64,000 nt of DNA from Ceratobasidium sp. AG-K (taxonomy: Eukaryota; Basidiomycota; Agaricomycetes; Cantharellales; Ceratobasidiaceae): contig JAWNGF010000003.1 in assembly GCA_037039685.1 (NCBI GenBank), positions 1,860,001 through 1,924,000 of the forward strand, in the 5' to 3' direction. The notes below the pieces were generated by a model that saw only the letters and a program-made list of their open reading frames with translations, was not told the DNA's origin and searched no databases. Both the position numbers and the translations under genes were made by a program. Below are positions 24,075-34,355 of the stretch, one piece after another. Numbering within the stretch: the first letter of the stretch is position 1; each line of letters begins with the position of its first letter.

Positions 24075-24173
24075 GATGGGAGACGGAAGATGACGGAGCG
24101 ATCGGCAGGCACGCGCACACGTGATTCGACTCTTTTGATCTCGGCGCTTGCACTTCACGTCGCGTCAACAATC
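24075..24173. promoter_or_regulatory. 99-base divergent promoter of SDHAF4 and thymidylate synthase
   Basis: The two start codons are 99 bases apart on opposite strands. The thymidylate synthase frame is open upstream through this interval to about 24069 so an N-terminally extended product is possible in principle. Confidence 0.4.
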
Positions 24174-25170
24174 ATGTCCGCGAACAACTCCGAAACGAAC
24201 GGTATTCATGCGTCCCACGACGAATACCAGTATCTCAACTTGATTAGAGATGTTATGAATACTGGTGCTACGCGCCCCGACAGAACAGGAACCGGCACCA
24301 TCTCCATCTTTGCCCCACCATCCCTCCGCTTTTCGCTCGCCAATAATATACTTCCGCTCCTCACCACGAAACGCGTCTTTCTCCGGGGTGTCATTGAAGA
24401 ACTACTCTGGTTTATCCATGGAGACACCAACGCCGGCACACTGGCTGCGAGGGACGTGCATATCTGGGACGGCAACGGCTCGCGCGCATTCCTCGATTCG
24501 AGGGGATTGACGCACAGGAAGGAAGGCGATCTCGGGCCCGTTTATGGGTTCCAGTGGCGGCACTTTGGTGCTGAATATGTAGACGCATGGACGGATTATA
24601 AGGGGAAAGGAGTGGACCAGCTGCAAGACGTGATAAGGAAAATCAAGGAGGATCCTACAGACCGCCGAATCATCATGAGTGCATGGAATCCTGCAGGTGA
24701 GTGCCAAGGCCACAATGACTTTCAAGACTCCAACATGAACATATTTTGACTTAGACTTATCTCTCATGGCTCTCCCTCCATGCCATATGTTCTGTCAATT
24801 CTACGTTCACCTCGCTGATCCCGCTACACCAAACGCCAAAAACGGTCTTTCGTGTATCATGTACCAGCGTTCCGCAGACCTTGGACTGGGTATACCCTTC
24901 AACATTGCTTCGTATGCGCTCCTGACGCATATGATCGCCCGAGTTACGGACACCGAACCGCGGGAGCTCGTTATGCAGCTTGGAGACGCCCACGTTTACC
25001 GAGACCATGTCGACGCGCTGAAGATACAGCTTGAGCGCGAACCTCGTCCGTTCCCGACTCTCAAATGGGCTGACCGTAGCGTTCCTACTATTGACGACTT
25101 TGTTTCCGAGGATTTTATTGTCGAGGGCTACAAGCCGCACGGGAAGATTGAAATGAAGATGAGTGTATGA
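24174..25170 (+). CDS. CDC21: Thymidylate synthase
   Basis: Methylates dUMP to dTMP using methylenetetrahydrofolate. Two predicted exons, 24174-24696 and 24755-25170, phase 1 junction, 312 residues, the normal length. Conserved parts: the dUMP phosphate-binding DRTGTGT near the N-terminus, the [11 protein letters not shown] block, [28 protein letters not shown], the catalytic Cys184 in [12 protein letters not shown], and [13 protein letters not shown] followed by LGDAHVY. The start [10 protein letters not shown] was preferred over an upstream in-frame ATG at 24093 because the family normally begins a short distance before the DEYQYLNLI block, but the longer form cannot be excluded. Confidence 0.96.
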
Positions 25171-26637
25171 TGATGAGACGTTGGAGCACATTGGGGGACT
25201 TGTATTTTTTGAGGTTTGCTGTGTAGAATGTACGTGCCTCCATCCCAGCGTTCGAATAACTGCTGAACTCAAACACAAGGTTGTACATGCTTGAATAGTG
25301 ATTATGCTGCATATATTCTAGACTGATCGAGTCCGGTTTCGGGGCTCAGGCTATGGCTGATACCCCATGTCCCGTTGGCCAGTGGATTAACGGGATGGAC
25401 AGCGACATGCAAAGGTAAGTCCACATACTCAGCTACCTCAGTTAGCTCCCAAGAGCCAAGCATCTAAATTTTCGGCCTCACATGCCCCACGCCCACCTGA
25501 TCCACACCGGGTAGGCTCTAGGTAACGACCTTCCTAACGTGAATAGACCCCAGAAATCACAGATTGACCCCTGGTTGGTTACTCGTCAACGCTATCTCAA
25601 ACAGGTCGCAATCTGTTGGAACAGATGTAAACATGGATCCTCCGACATCGGCCCAGCGAGGTTCGGATCTGCATCAGCAGTCCCTAGGTGCCTGGAGGAT
25701 CGCTCTGTTCACCGCCCCAGCTTATCAGCAACCGATAGGCTTGTTGGCGCCACTTGCATTTGCAGGGCGTGAAAAGGTTTCTTTTCAATTGGCAGTAATA
25801 TTTCCTCCGAATCGCGCACTCCAAGTGCGCTGATACGCCCTGTATCTTCCTCAGCGTATCATCGCATTCGAGCATGGATATAGACAACCCAGGATGTTTG
25901 CCGCTTGGCACCCGAGGCCGAAGGTCATATTTGCCACTAATAGTAAACATATGGGTCTGCACAACAGGGCGGCGGCCGCTTGACCACTCCCTCATTACCA
26001 TCCTCACCGGAACCAGGTAGAATATCGGGACAACTCAGACCGTGGATTTCATGCGGCTGCAAGTGATGACTCAAAGATTTGGGTGAACAGCGTAGTGGGA
26101 ATCAGGTTGACGTCAGAGAAATTGTTCCGTTTCCATGATGGAGCTCTGGATGCATCTTTGAGGTCTGGAGCTTGGGCTGAGGCAAAGCCAATTCCCGGTA
26201 ACAGTTCATAGGATTGTCCGCTCGCGCCAACGCATACACGCACATGGCTGGGTGTCTCTAGGCAGCAATTTCATCGGCCTCGACGCCATTCAACACACTC
26301 AAACGCACAGCCTGTTTGCCAAGCACGAATGCCAACACTGTGGCGCCTATGACAGGTGCACAGATATTGCGTTTCAGTAACCGAGGCACAACGGCCACGG
26401 CTCGCGGAAGTTGAAAGAATGGGCAATTGTATTGTGACACGGAAAGAGTTGCAAGCAGCATGTACAGAGAGCAGAGCAATGGCCAATGGCCTACAAACAA
26501 TACAAAGGCCACGGATCGGACCAGATAAGATATCTATGTACACCAAAATGAAAAACCAGAGAAAAGGTCAACCATACCCAAGTTCAGTACAGGCAGGGAT
26601 AACGTATTGACAAAGGTCCATGAATGGATGCGTGTCT
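25171..26637. other. 1.5-kb intergenic region, nothing recognised
   Basis: Lies between the ends of thymidylate synthase (plus) and the first glutaredoxin-like gene (minus). Short open frames on both strands lack splice context and motifs. A short ATG frame from about 25353 ending at a GTAAGT donor could be a small exon but nothing supports a continuation. Confidence 0.4.
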
Positions 26638-27616
26638 CTAGTTGAGTTTCGGCGCCGGGATAATCATCTTTTTCTTGGCGGGAACGATAGTCACGCCCAC
26701 AGACCGCATAGCCTGTCTGAGATCGCCAGACTCGTGCAACTTGGATATATCAACTGGCGAGCCGATCGAACGACCACCTAGGAGAACGATTGGGAGTGAT
26801 TTTTCGCCAGTGAGGCGGTAAAGAAGTGGTTCAAGAACCTCTGCGTCCTCTAACGAAGCGGCAGATCCATGTTCAGTGCAAGCGAACAGCGGGGTTTATG
26901 GAAATGAGCTTACCTCGCTCATCAATGTCGAATACAACGGGCGCAGGTTTCAAATTGTAGGATGCGAAAGTCTTCTTGACCTCACGACCCTGTGGAGAAC
27001 GAACCTGCTCAGGCGGCAACACAAATGAGCACCAATATACACCTAGTGATTCAACATTACGAACCTTGGAGAAGATAACGATTGGGTTTCGCATCCATGT
27101 ATCCTGAACGAGATCATCAACTTCAAGCTGAGCCATGTCCGAGCGCGTGTCAAAGTCTAATACAACGTCGGCCGGGAGGGACTGTTGGGGATCGATGGTT
27201 CGTGGGAGTGCATTCTGCGCAGCGCGGTCTGTGAGGAATGCGACAAGGGCCCCGAGCTCCATTCCTGGAGTCAATTTGAGGGGCTCGCCAACGACCGCCC
27301 GCTGTTTGGGAATGACTGCGCGGTTGGTCTCCCTAAAGGCCCGTGAAAGAGGATAGGATGCCGTTGGTTTACGACCGGTTGCTCGCTGGTAAGCAAGGAA
27401 TGCCGAGGTCTCCTAATGACGAGTAAGCAGGAGACCCAACTCATTTCAGGCGCAACTCACATGTCGAGTGCTAGACAGGAATGAAAAGAGAGCAGCCAAG
27501 GAAAGGAACAATAGTAGGACGACTGATGTGCGTTGGTGTTTCTTGCTAAAAGAACTCAAAATGCTAGTGCTCGTGAGATGGGGCTTGACCGGCTGGGGGA
27601 GAGCAAAGCTAGGCAT
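26638..27616 (-). CDS. Membrane-anchored glutaredoxin-like protein with a degenerate active site
   Basis: Predicted exons on minus: 27616-27461, 27412-27065, 27004-26914, 26849-26638 (268 residues). The N-terminus carries one membrane segment (VVLLLFLSLAALFSFL, residues about 33-48), then a spacer and a thioredoxin-fold glutaredoxin domain. The fold is clear: NPIVIFSK before the active-site loop, KPAPVVFDIDERG, EPLLYRLTGEKSLPIVLLGGRSIGS and a final helix. Where Grx6/Grx7-type proteins have Cys-Pro-Tyr-Ser, the spliced product reads SPQG after FSKVR, so the catalytic Cys is replaced by Ser. The intron 27064-27005 is exactly 60 bases and free of stops, so retention would add 20 residues including one Cys. 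Neighbour of an orthodox paralogue on the same strand. Confidence 0.82.
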
Positions 27617-27927
27617 GGTGGGGGAACAAGGAATGTGGGTTGCGTCGAGCAGAGTTAATGAAAGATTGTGCGCGCCGAAATGGCGGAATGGGAAGCCACG
27701 AAGATTGGGGATGGAAGAGATAGAAGGCAACAGACTGAGGGCCCAGATATATAGCTTTCGATCTAGCGCCGGGTATCTCAAGACCCTCGGCTCCTTCGGG
27801 TAACTCAAAATTATATTTCCATTTTGGCCATACCCCAGGAACAACGTCATCGAGATTGCTGAACTGCCTTTGTTCTGGGACCTTCCGGTCCATTTTGAGT
27901 CACCCCGCTCAGCCCACGCTGGCCTGT

Positions 27928-28874
27928 CTACACGACACCCGCCTTTACACCCGCCCCCTCTAACAACGGAATCAACTGGTTAATCTCATGCAGATGGGCG
28001 AGGTCGTCAGAGCCCCCGATGGACTTGTTTGTAACAATGACGTTCGGGAATGTCCCATGTCCGGTAAGGCGTAATAGCAGTGCTTTGACGGTGTCCGCAT
28101 CGTCTGTGACAGGCGCCCTTTCATCTGAGTTCTCAGCTTTCATAAAGGACGTGCAACGTACCTCGCAAATCGACTTCGACAATGAATGGCTCGGGGTTGA
28201 GTTTCAGCGAGCCGAGCAAGTTCTTGGCTCGTTTTGAATATCTGGTTGGAGTATCAGCCCTCATCTCTTAGCGCTTCCACCCTGAAGATGCGTACGGGCA
28301 ATATGTCTACGAGGGGGCATGAGTCAATCTCCCGGGTCAGAACTCAACAACTGCACCTTGCTGAATACTACCACCGGCGGTACGACCGCCGACTTTCCTG
28401 CCGCGGCTGTAATAAGTGACTTTTGGCTTAACTCCGCTGACGGATCGAGGTCTAGTGGAAGAGATTGGCCTGGTGCAGCCACAAAGAACCGCAATAAATC
28501 TTCCAGTTCATGCTCTTTCGTGCGAACAGCCGGTGCTACCTCGGAAGAATGTAGAGTCAGAACCAAATAGCCAGCACAAGAGTAGGCAAGACAAGATACA
28601 GGATACTATGCTGGCAGGAAAGGCAGTTGGAGATATTGTTCACTATCAGCGATCCTCATGCACCCATGATGGTGCAAAGTGTCTAAAAGTCCAAGCATCA
28701 TTCCGTGATAACATACATGCACCCACCCCGTGTTGTGTAGACCCAGACCGCTCCAATGATCGCCAGCACGAGCAGGATGATTCGTTTCTTCCTCAAGAAC
28801 GCCGGCACACCGCTCCCCCTTTTTGATCCCACTTGGAACGGATCAGTTAATTCGCGGTTATGGGCTTTCGACAT
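27928..28874 (-). CDS. Membrane-anchored monothiol glutaredoxin (Grx6/Grx7-like)
   Basis: Predicted exons on minus: 28874-28727, 28535-28357, 28306-28296, 28241-28162, 28103-27928 (197 residues). A single membrane segment (IILLVLAIIGAVWVY, about residues 31-45) follows a basic N-terminus, as in the Golgi/ER glutaredoxins Grx6 and Grx7. The catalytic motif Cys-Pro-Tyr-Ser is assembled across an 11-base exon: FSK, then TYCP from the microexon, then YSKRAKNLL. Later hallmarks are EPFIVEVDLR, FPNVIVTNKSIGGSDDL and a terminal helix. The protein would reduce or de-glutathionylate substrates in the secretory pathway or bind an iron-sulfur cluster as family members do. The first intron is unusually long here (191 bases). 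It lies 312 bases upstream of its divergent paralogue. Confidence 0.85.
28296..28306 (-). other. 11-base microexon encoding the glutaredoxin active-site Cys
   Basis: Flanked on minus by an intron ending CGTAG (50 bases) and one opening GTACGC (54 bases). It supplies Thr-Tyr-Cys and the first two bases of the Pro codon; without it the protein would skip the catalytic Cys and shift frame. Confidence 0.75.
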
Positions 28875-29697
28875 TGTATCGATACAAGATATACAGTGAG
28901 GGTTTGATTGGCGTTCAGCGTGGTGGTCAAGTGCAAGTAAGGAAATCCAAGCCGTGGATGATGACAAACTCACTTCGCCAGGTTTTGATGTTGATTTAGG
29001 TAACAACGACATGGCCTCGGTACCCAAGGTTCAAATGGGCATCAATGATTTATCCAATGAAAACAGGCCCACGTATATGCGCCACTTCATATCGCACGGT
29101 CTACTGATTGGCAAAGCAGTATTTCAGTTTATCCACTCGGGCATTTCAGACAGCTCCCTCAAATTTTATCGCGAAGCTCACAAATGGGCTGAATACACAA
29201 TTTCCATTCATGGCCACTCGGTGGCCTCCGGGTGGACCGCTATCCGATTCACTTCCACATGGTCTCCATCGACAGCTTTGAGGTGCACGCAGGTATAGGC
29301 ATCTTCGCCGTGAACAACTCCGTCCGAGGCCAGGCCGTTTGCTCTCAATTCTCGATCGATCCCAAGGGCAGAGCTCTCAAGGGGAACTTTATGCCTATGG
29401 GTTTATTTGTCACTGGGGCTCAACGCCCGACGACGATGTCAATGGCTGGCATGGGTTACTGAGCCGGGGGGATCTATTGTATTGGGCGCTGCTGTGCGGG
29501 TCCTTTTGGAGAGCTACGCCCACTGGTTTTCATGGACTCACTTCACTATGAGCCCGCCTCCATACCAGGATACTTTGTTCAAGTTGGCCAAACAATTCCC
29601 GACGTCAGTCACGTGTAGGTGTGAATGAAATAGTGCTGTATGAGTCAGTAACGATTCCTGCATCCGCCAGCCTCATCAAGAGCTAGTCAATTAGAAG
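28875..29697. other. Intergenic region with an unidentified open frame
   Basis: A plus-strand frame at 28954-29298 (114 codons, MDDDKLTSPGFDVDLG...) and an overlapping one at 29232-29462 look moderately protein-like (e.g. VDRYPIHFHMVSIDSFEVHAG) but neither matches a family I know and I could not join them by consensus introns. Possibly a decayed gene. The region is otherwise the shared upstream zone of the glutaredoxin and HAD genes. Confidence 0.3.
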
Positions 29698-30694
29698 ATG
29701 GTAGCCAAGCCTCAAATCAAGTACTGTCTGTTTGACATGGATGGGCTTCTCATGTGAGAACTTCATCGAGTACAAGGCCTCGCAACTGATCCAACTGAGG
29801 AACAGAGATTCCGAAGCCATCTATACCAAAGTCACAAGCGAGTTGGCCACTATGGCTACTTGAGCACAAGTTGACTTTATTTCAGATGATATCCTAGCAC
29901 CCTATGGCAAGATTATGACCTGGGATATCAAGAAAGAACTTGTGAGCAAACATGTATATTCTTTCTACACATTCATGGTGATTGGATATCGATTAGATGG
30001 GTAAACGTACGAACTTATCCCTCCCCAAGACGTACAAGTGACCTTGATCCAACCCTAGCCGAGCGTGCAGCGTGCGAGAAACTTATATCTTATTTTCCTG
30101 ACATATCTTTGACTGTTGATGAGTACATCGAGCGTCGCCGGGCTATTCAAGACCTCGCCTGGCCGACCGTCCAGCTCCTCCCGGGGGCGCATAAACTCAT
30201 TTCCCATCTTATATCCCACAATATTACGGTCGCTCTGGCTACGGGGTCTCAGAGACGTAATTATGAGCTCAAGACGAACCATCTACAGGATACATTCGGG
30301 TTATTTGGTAGTGCGGTCGTATGCGGAGATGACCCTGAAGTAAAGCGAGGCAAGCCCGCACCCGACGTTTTTCTCGTTGCTGCCAAACTGGCTGGCATTG
30401 CCGACGCAGGTCTGAACGAGGAAAATGTCACGACGAGCAGAAGAAAGTTAGGGCGCAGGGGTTGGTCTTTGAAGATGCCACGTCTGGGGTCATTGCTGGC
30501 AAACGTGCAGGAATGAACGGTGAGTTACAAGACCACGAATTCACATGGATCTGTTCAAATATATCGCAGTGGTCTGGATTCCCGATCCGAACCTCGCGGC
30601 ACTCACCGCACCGGAAGAGCTCGGGGCAGATGAGACACTCCGGTCGCTCGTTGATTTCGATCCTGCAAGTTGGGGATTGCCTCCGTATCCTTAA
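29698..30694 (+). CDS. HAD-superfamily phosphatase (GS1/PUDP-like), apparent one-base frameshift
   Basis: Predicted exons 29698-29753, 29806-29837, 29886-29941, 29997-30006, 30059-30519, 30570-30694. Signature of pseudouridine-5'-phosphatase-like HAD enzymes: motif I FDMDGLLIDSE, then LAPYGKIMTWDIKKELMGKP, ERRRAIQDLAWPTVQLLPG, motif II ALATGSQRR, VCGDDPEVKRGKPAPDVFL and motif III FEDATSGVIAGKRAGM. Exon 4 is only 10 bases (MGK and one base). The second intron (29838-29885) opens GCGAGT, a GC-AG intron. Between 30430 and 30450 the frame changes: the N-terminal part runs ...LNEENVTTS while GLVFEDATSG is one frame over, equivalent to one missing base. No intron can explain it. Either a sequence error or a disabled gene. 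Confidence 0.82.
29838..29885 (+). other. GC-AG intron in the HAD phosphatase gene
   Basis: 48 bases, opening GCGAGT and closing TTTCAG. Using it gives AIYTKVTNDILAPYGK, the expected family sequence. No GT donor nearby restores this frame. Confidence 0.72.
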
Positions 30695-30830
30695 GATTGA
30701 TTAATCAGGCTGAGAGGATGGAAATCGGAGTCAGCTTGTTCCCACTCGGTTAATCGACGCAGGGTTGAAGGAGCACGTTGCCACAAGGTCCATAAATTCA
30801 TTCATAGTATCACAAAAATTCAACCAAAAT

Positions 30831-31247
30831 TCAACGCGATGATGTGGGGTAAGATCGTGCGCTGGCTCGAGAGTTGGCATAATAATGCCCGTGTTTCCTG
30901 TCTCTGCTGTATGCCAGACACACCTACGATAAGCACACCAGAAGACTACGAATCAACCAACAGGACTTGGACAAACCTTAAAAGAGCAGCATGGTTCTCG
31001 GGTCTACACCGCTCGCAGTAGTAGTGCTCCGGACTGTCCTCTTCCCGCATCAGACCCACACAAATGCCATGCTGCCAGACAAAGCACTGCTCGCATTGGA
31101 TCATGAAGTCCCCCACCTCTTCCTCTGCAAAGTAGATGAGCAAACACACCCCGAATCAATCGTGAACTACCTACCCGAGCCACAGACACACCTGGTCACT
31201 TCATCATCGTCGTTGTCCTCGTAATTGTTGGGAGCGTTGTAAGACAT
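30831..31247 (-). CDS. Small PHD-finger protein
   Basis: Predicted exons on minus: 31247-31175, 31124-30977, 30906-30831 (98 residues). The PHD zinc finger is complete: CVCG, then QCEQCFVWQHGICVGL, then YYCERC, giving a Cys4-His-Cys3 arrangement, with the conserved aromatic VWQH. The best resemblance is to the PHD of Cti6/histone-deacetylase-associated proteins, but the rest of such proteins is missing; only a short basic tail (RDRKHGHYYANSRASARS) follows. If the last intron is not used, translation would end at 30946 instead. It may read histone tails or recruit a chromatin complex; that is inference from the fold. Confidence 0.75.
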
Positions 31248-31984
31248 GGTGCGGAGGCGCTAATGCAGTGATGTCAGCTGGGATCAAACTAAAACAACTA
31301 AAACACAACCAGCCTTAGCTAAGCGCCGTTACCAATTCCCACCGTTGTCCGACATTCCGGGGCTGCGCTGGTGGTGAGCTGGCACTTGTATGCGTATAAT
31401 GGCGGCATGTCAGATGATGATAGAACACATTGGCTCATTTGCCCTTTTCATCTAAACGTCGAGTGTTTACCAATTTATGTCCGTACAATACCGTTTGTGC
31501 CTGAAATGAAATAAACAATGGTGAGAGCCAACGAACGAAATATTTACACAGTGGCGGCCAAAAATAAATTTAACTAGACTTGAGATCCTACGTCTACCGC
31601 ACAACGCGGCAGTGCATCGGCTACGCCTCTGATGAGTAACAATACCCCCATTCGAAGAACGCCTCTCGGTCGCTATTCGCATTGTCCCGCACGTCTATCC
31701 TGCGGCTTTCCGTTGACTGATTTACATCTCTGCTTCGTTTGATCGGTTCCGAGGTCGTCATTGTGCGAGGCACAGTCCACTTGTCATTCGATACATATAA
31801 CGACATAGCTGTCAATGCTATATTGGCTTAACCGTGCTTTATTGTAAGTAGAGGACATTCCAGAACACCCCGATATGATCCTTTGAACACGCAGCATCAT
31901 GTGAGTGCACAAGGCCTTGCCACTGGCCGAATCGTTCATTTCACATGATGAAATTATTAATCTATCCATACGCATACATGGTCC
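31248..31984. other. Intergenic region, nothing recognised
   Basis: About 740 bases between the PHD gene start and the BRO1 gene end. Short open frames only. Confidence 0.4.
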
Positions 31985-33534
31985 CTAGAAATATGACCCC
32001 TTCAATCCATAATCCCTGTCATCTTCCTTGGGCTGATCGTCCGAAGGCGCGCTATTGTCCTCGAGCTCCAGCTTTTGGACATGACGAGCGACGTAATCAG
32101 GAGTACCGGGACCAAAGGCTGGCATGGGCTGCTCATACTCCTTTTCAGACACGACCGGTATTCCAGCCGGGATGGTCGACTGAAGCGACGACGAGTTGGG
32201 AACAGGCTGAAAGTTAATCTACACGCAGAGTTGGTATCGCAGTCTACGCACAGGAGGAGAACTCACAGAATCGTTCATTTTGAGGTAGTTTTTCAAAACG
32301 TCCCAACGCTTTCCCACTCTTCTGCGCTCCGCTCCTTCTTCATCTTGCCATCCCCTCCGCTCTTCTTGAGTCTCGCCAGTCGTCCCTCTTTCAACGACTC
32401 GAGCTCCGACTTGGCCCACTTGAGGTACCCAACTGCGTCACCCGTCTTGCCCGCCTCGCCCGCATCCACTCCCAACCACTTGTGCGCAAGCGCTTCTGCC
32501 AAAGCCGACTCTTCCTCCAAATACTTCTGCACATCTTGTGACACCTCGACTCCATCTCCGCCGCCACGTTTGAAGAGCGACGTTTTGCGGTGGGCTGCAT
32601 CAGCTAGACCATGTGCGGATGAGAAAAGCGAAGCGGTGTGCAGGTAGATCTTGGCCACCAAGGCCGGAGAGGGGTGACCCTGTGGAAGAGGGGGTCCGGG
32701 GGAAAGTGCAGATTGGACGGCGGATCGGGTGAGGAGTTTACGCGCCGAGAGTGATTGGGCGTCTGCGAGCGCTAGTCTACTCGTGTCCAGTAAACGAATA
32801 TGCAAAAAATAGCTGTACGCACTTGGCCAACGCATTTGCGACGTCCTCCCGTAACTCCGGCGGTCGGGGTCCATTTACGCCCTTGCCGAGTTCCGGCAAA
32901 ACGACGTGGGCGATGTGTGTGAATATCCCGCTTGCGCGACAAAGCAGTTTGATTGCAAATGTGAGTTTTTCGTCTTTGGCTCGACGGTCGGCGTCGGGTA
33001 AAGCCCGATCGCGTTCATAGGTCCCGAGGGCTGTGATGGATGCCGATGAGAGATTGGATAGGGCGTATGCGCTCGAGTACAAGACAAACGCTAGTTCGGC
33101 ATGTAATCCATGGACTGAAAGGCGTGGCGGGTCTGAAAGGGTTGAATGAGACAGAGTTGATCGCCAACTAAAGACTACATTCAAGTCAGTTTAAGTCGAA
33201 GAATGTATCCAGCACTGACTGGGTTCTTGCGCTAGAGTCAAGTCGTCGGCGGCAACGCTCGCAATGATTGCACGCACAAAGGGGATATAGTCATCTAGAG
33301 TCTACGACATGAGTCCCCTCGTTGATGGCTGCGCGTGAATCCTACCTTGACGACCTTGAGATAGTCCCGTTCCCCCGCATCGGCTCTCCGACTTGCCTTG
33401 AGTATCGCGCGAACATTGGCGCGCGCTTCAGTCGCACGGGCAAGATTCGCCGCGTGTGTGCCTGTAATGTCGGTGCAGAGTTCAGAGAGCGAGAGTGCAC
33501 CGGTTGTCGGGAGATCGTATACGTAGCCAGACAT
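31985..33534 (-). CDS. BRO1-domain protein (BROX-like), apparent one-base frameshift
   Basis: Predicted exons on minus: 33534-33346, 33301-33220, 33174-32823, 32776-32267, 32218-31985 (about 452 residues allowing for the shift). BRO1 features: VFSW/IFSWRSTLSHS early, HGLHAELAFVLYSSAYALSN, the central IKLLCRASGIFTHIAHVVLPE, DVANALAKLALADAQSLSARK, and the C-terminal INFQPVPN. BRO1 domains bind ESCRT-III Snf7; the short length suggests a BROX-like protein and not full Bro1/Rim20. Near 32295-32298 (a run of four A on plus) the frame EEWESVGTF continues only as LKNYLKMNDS if one more base is present, so one base is missing in the sequence as given. Start chosen at MSGYVYDLP. Confidence 0.83.
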
Positions 33535-34355
33535 CTTGTGGTGGTGGTTACGAGACTGATTTCCTGATTGGGACGTATGAGTCCGTGAGATCACGATCGG
33601 ATCCAGTCACACAATTTCAGTTGTATTTTTGTCGCTGCTGGAAGGCAGCTGGTCGAAGCCTAGTCGGACTTGTGATCAATGCCGATTTCGGGCGGAACAC
33701 CTGGTTCGGATGGAATGTCTCTCAAAGGAGAAGCGCGCATGGTAATTGACAGGAAGACGATGCGTACAAAGCTTCATGGGAAAAGCATCAACCTAACAAA
33801 GCCTGACTATATGAGCCTGATTTGGTCTAGCTGATGGGAAGCCCGACTTTGACGGGCGGAGTTAGGGGGTCGGGAGTCATGTGACTTTTGTTCGAGTCGT
33901 ACAAACTCATAGTTTTGTCGCGCTCGCCGCAACTTGCCACTAAATGCCTTGACGAGGTCGCCTTGGACGTCGGCTACGGACAGGGTGCGTTTCGAGGAAG
34001 CTAAACCAGTGGAAATGGGCGTGGAGCCGGTTGAGATTTGGTGTCGGCTTGGTGACAACAAAGGAGCATGGGTCGGGCGTGTGGATCAAGGTTGTGTTTT
34101 CCTTGTCCGGTGGCCAATCCCGGTAACAAAAGGATATTGTCTAACAAGAGATCCAACAGTCATCAGCAGGCATATCTTGAAGCCATCCAGATCCTGGCAG
34201 GCCAGTAGTACCCCCCCCTCTCCCCCTCTCTCTGCTTGCTGGCCTGTAGTCGCGCGCTTGCTGAAGCTGAAACTGGACCTGAAGTCAATCAAAGTCATCG
34301 AATCCAATTGTGAGTGATATGGCCAAGTGTCCGGGCTGAGTGCTAATTGAGGCAG
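33535..34355. other. Intergenic region with pyrimidine tract before the next gene
   Basis: About 820 bases between divergent genes. A C/T-rich tract at about 34209-34240 lies about 120 bases before the start of the 34356 gene, a common feature of fungal promoters. No gene is supported. Confidence 0.4.

Noticed and set aside
24093..24173. Upstream in-frame ATG of thymidylate synthase
   Set aside because: Would place the start inside the 99-base divergent promoter; the family start fits 24174 better, though not excluded.
30946..31149. PHD gene ending at 30946 without the last intron
   Set aside because: The spliced version keeps phase and adds a basic tail typical after PHD fingers; kept as an alternative only.
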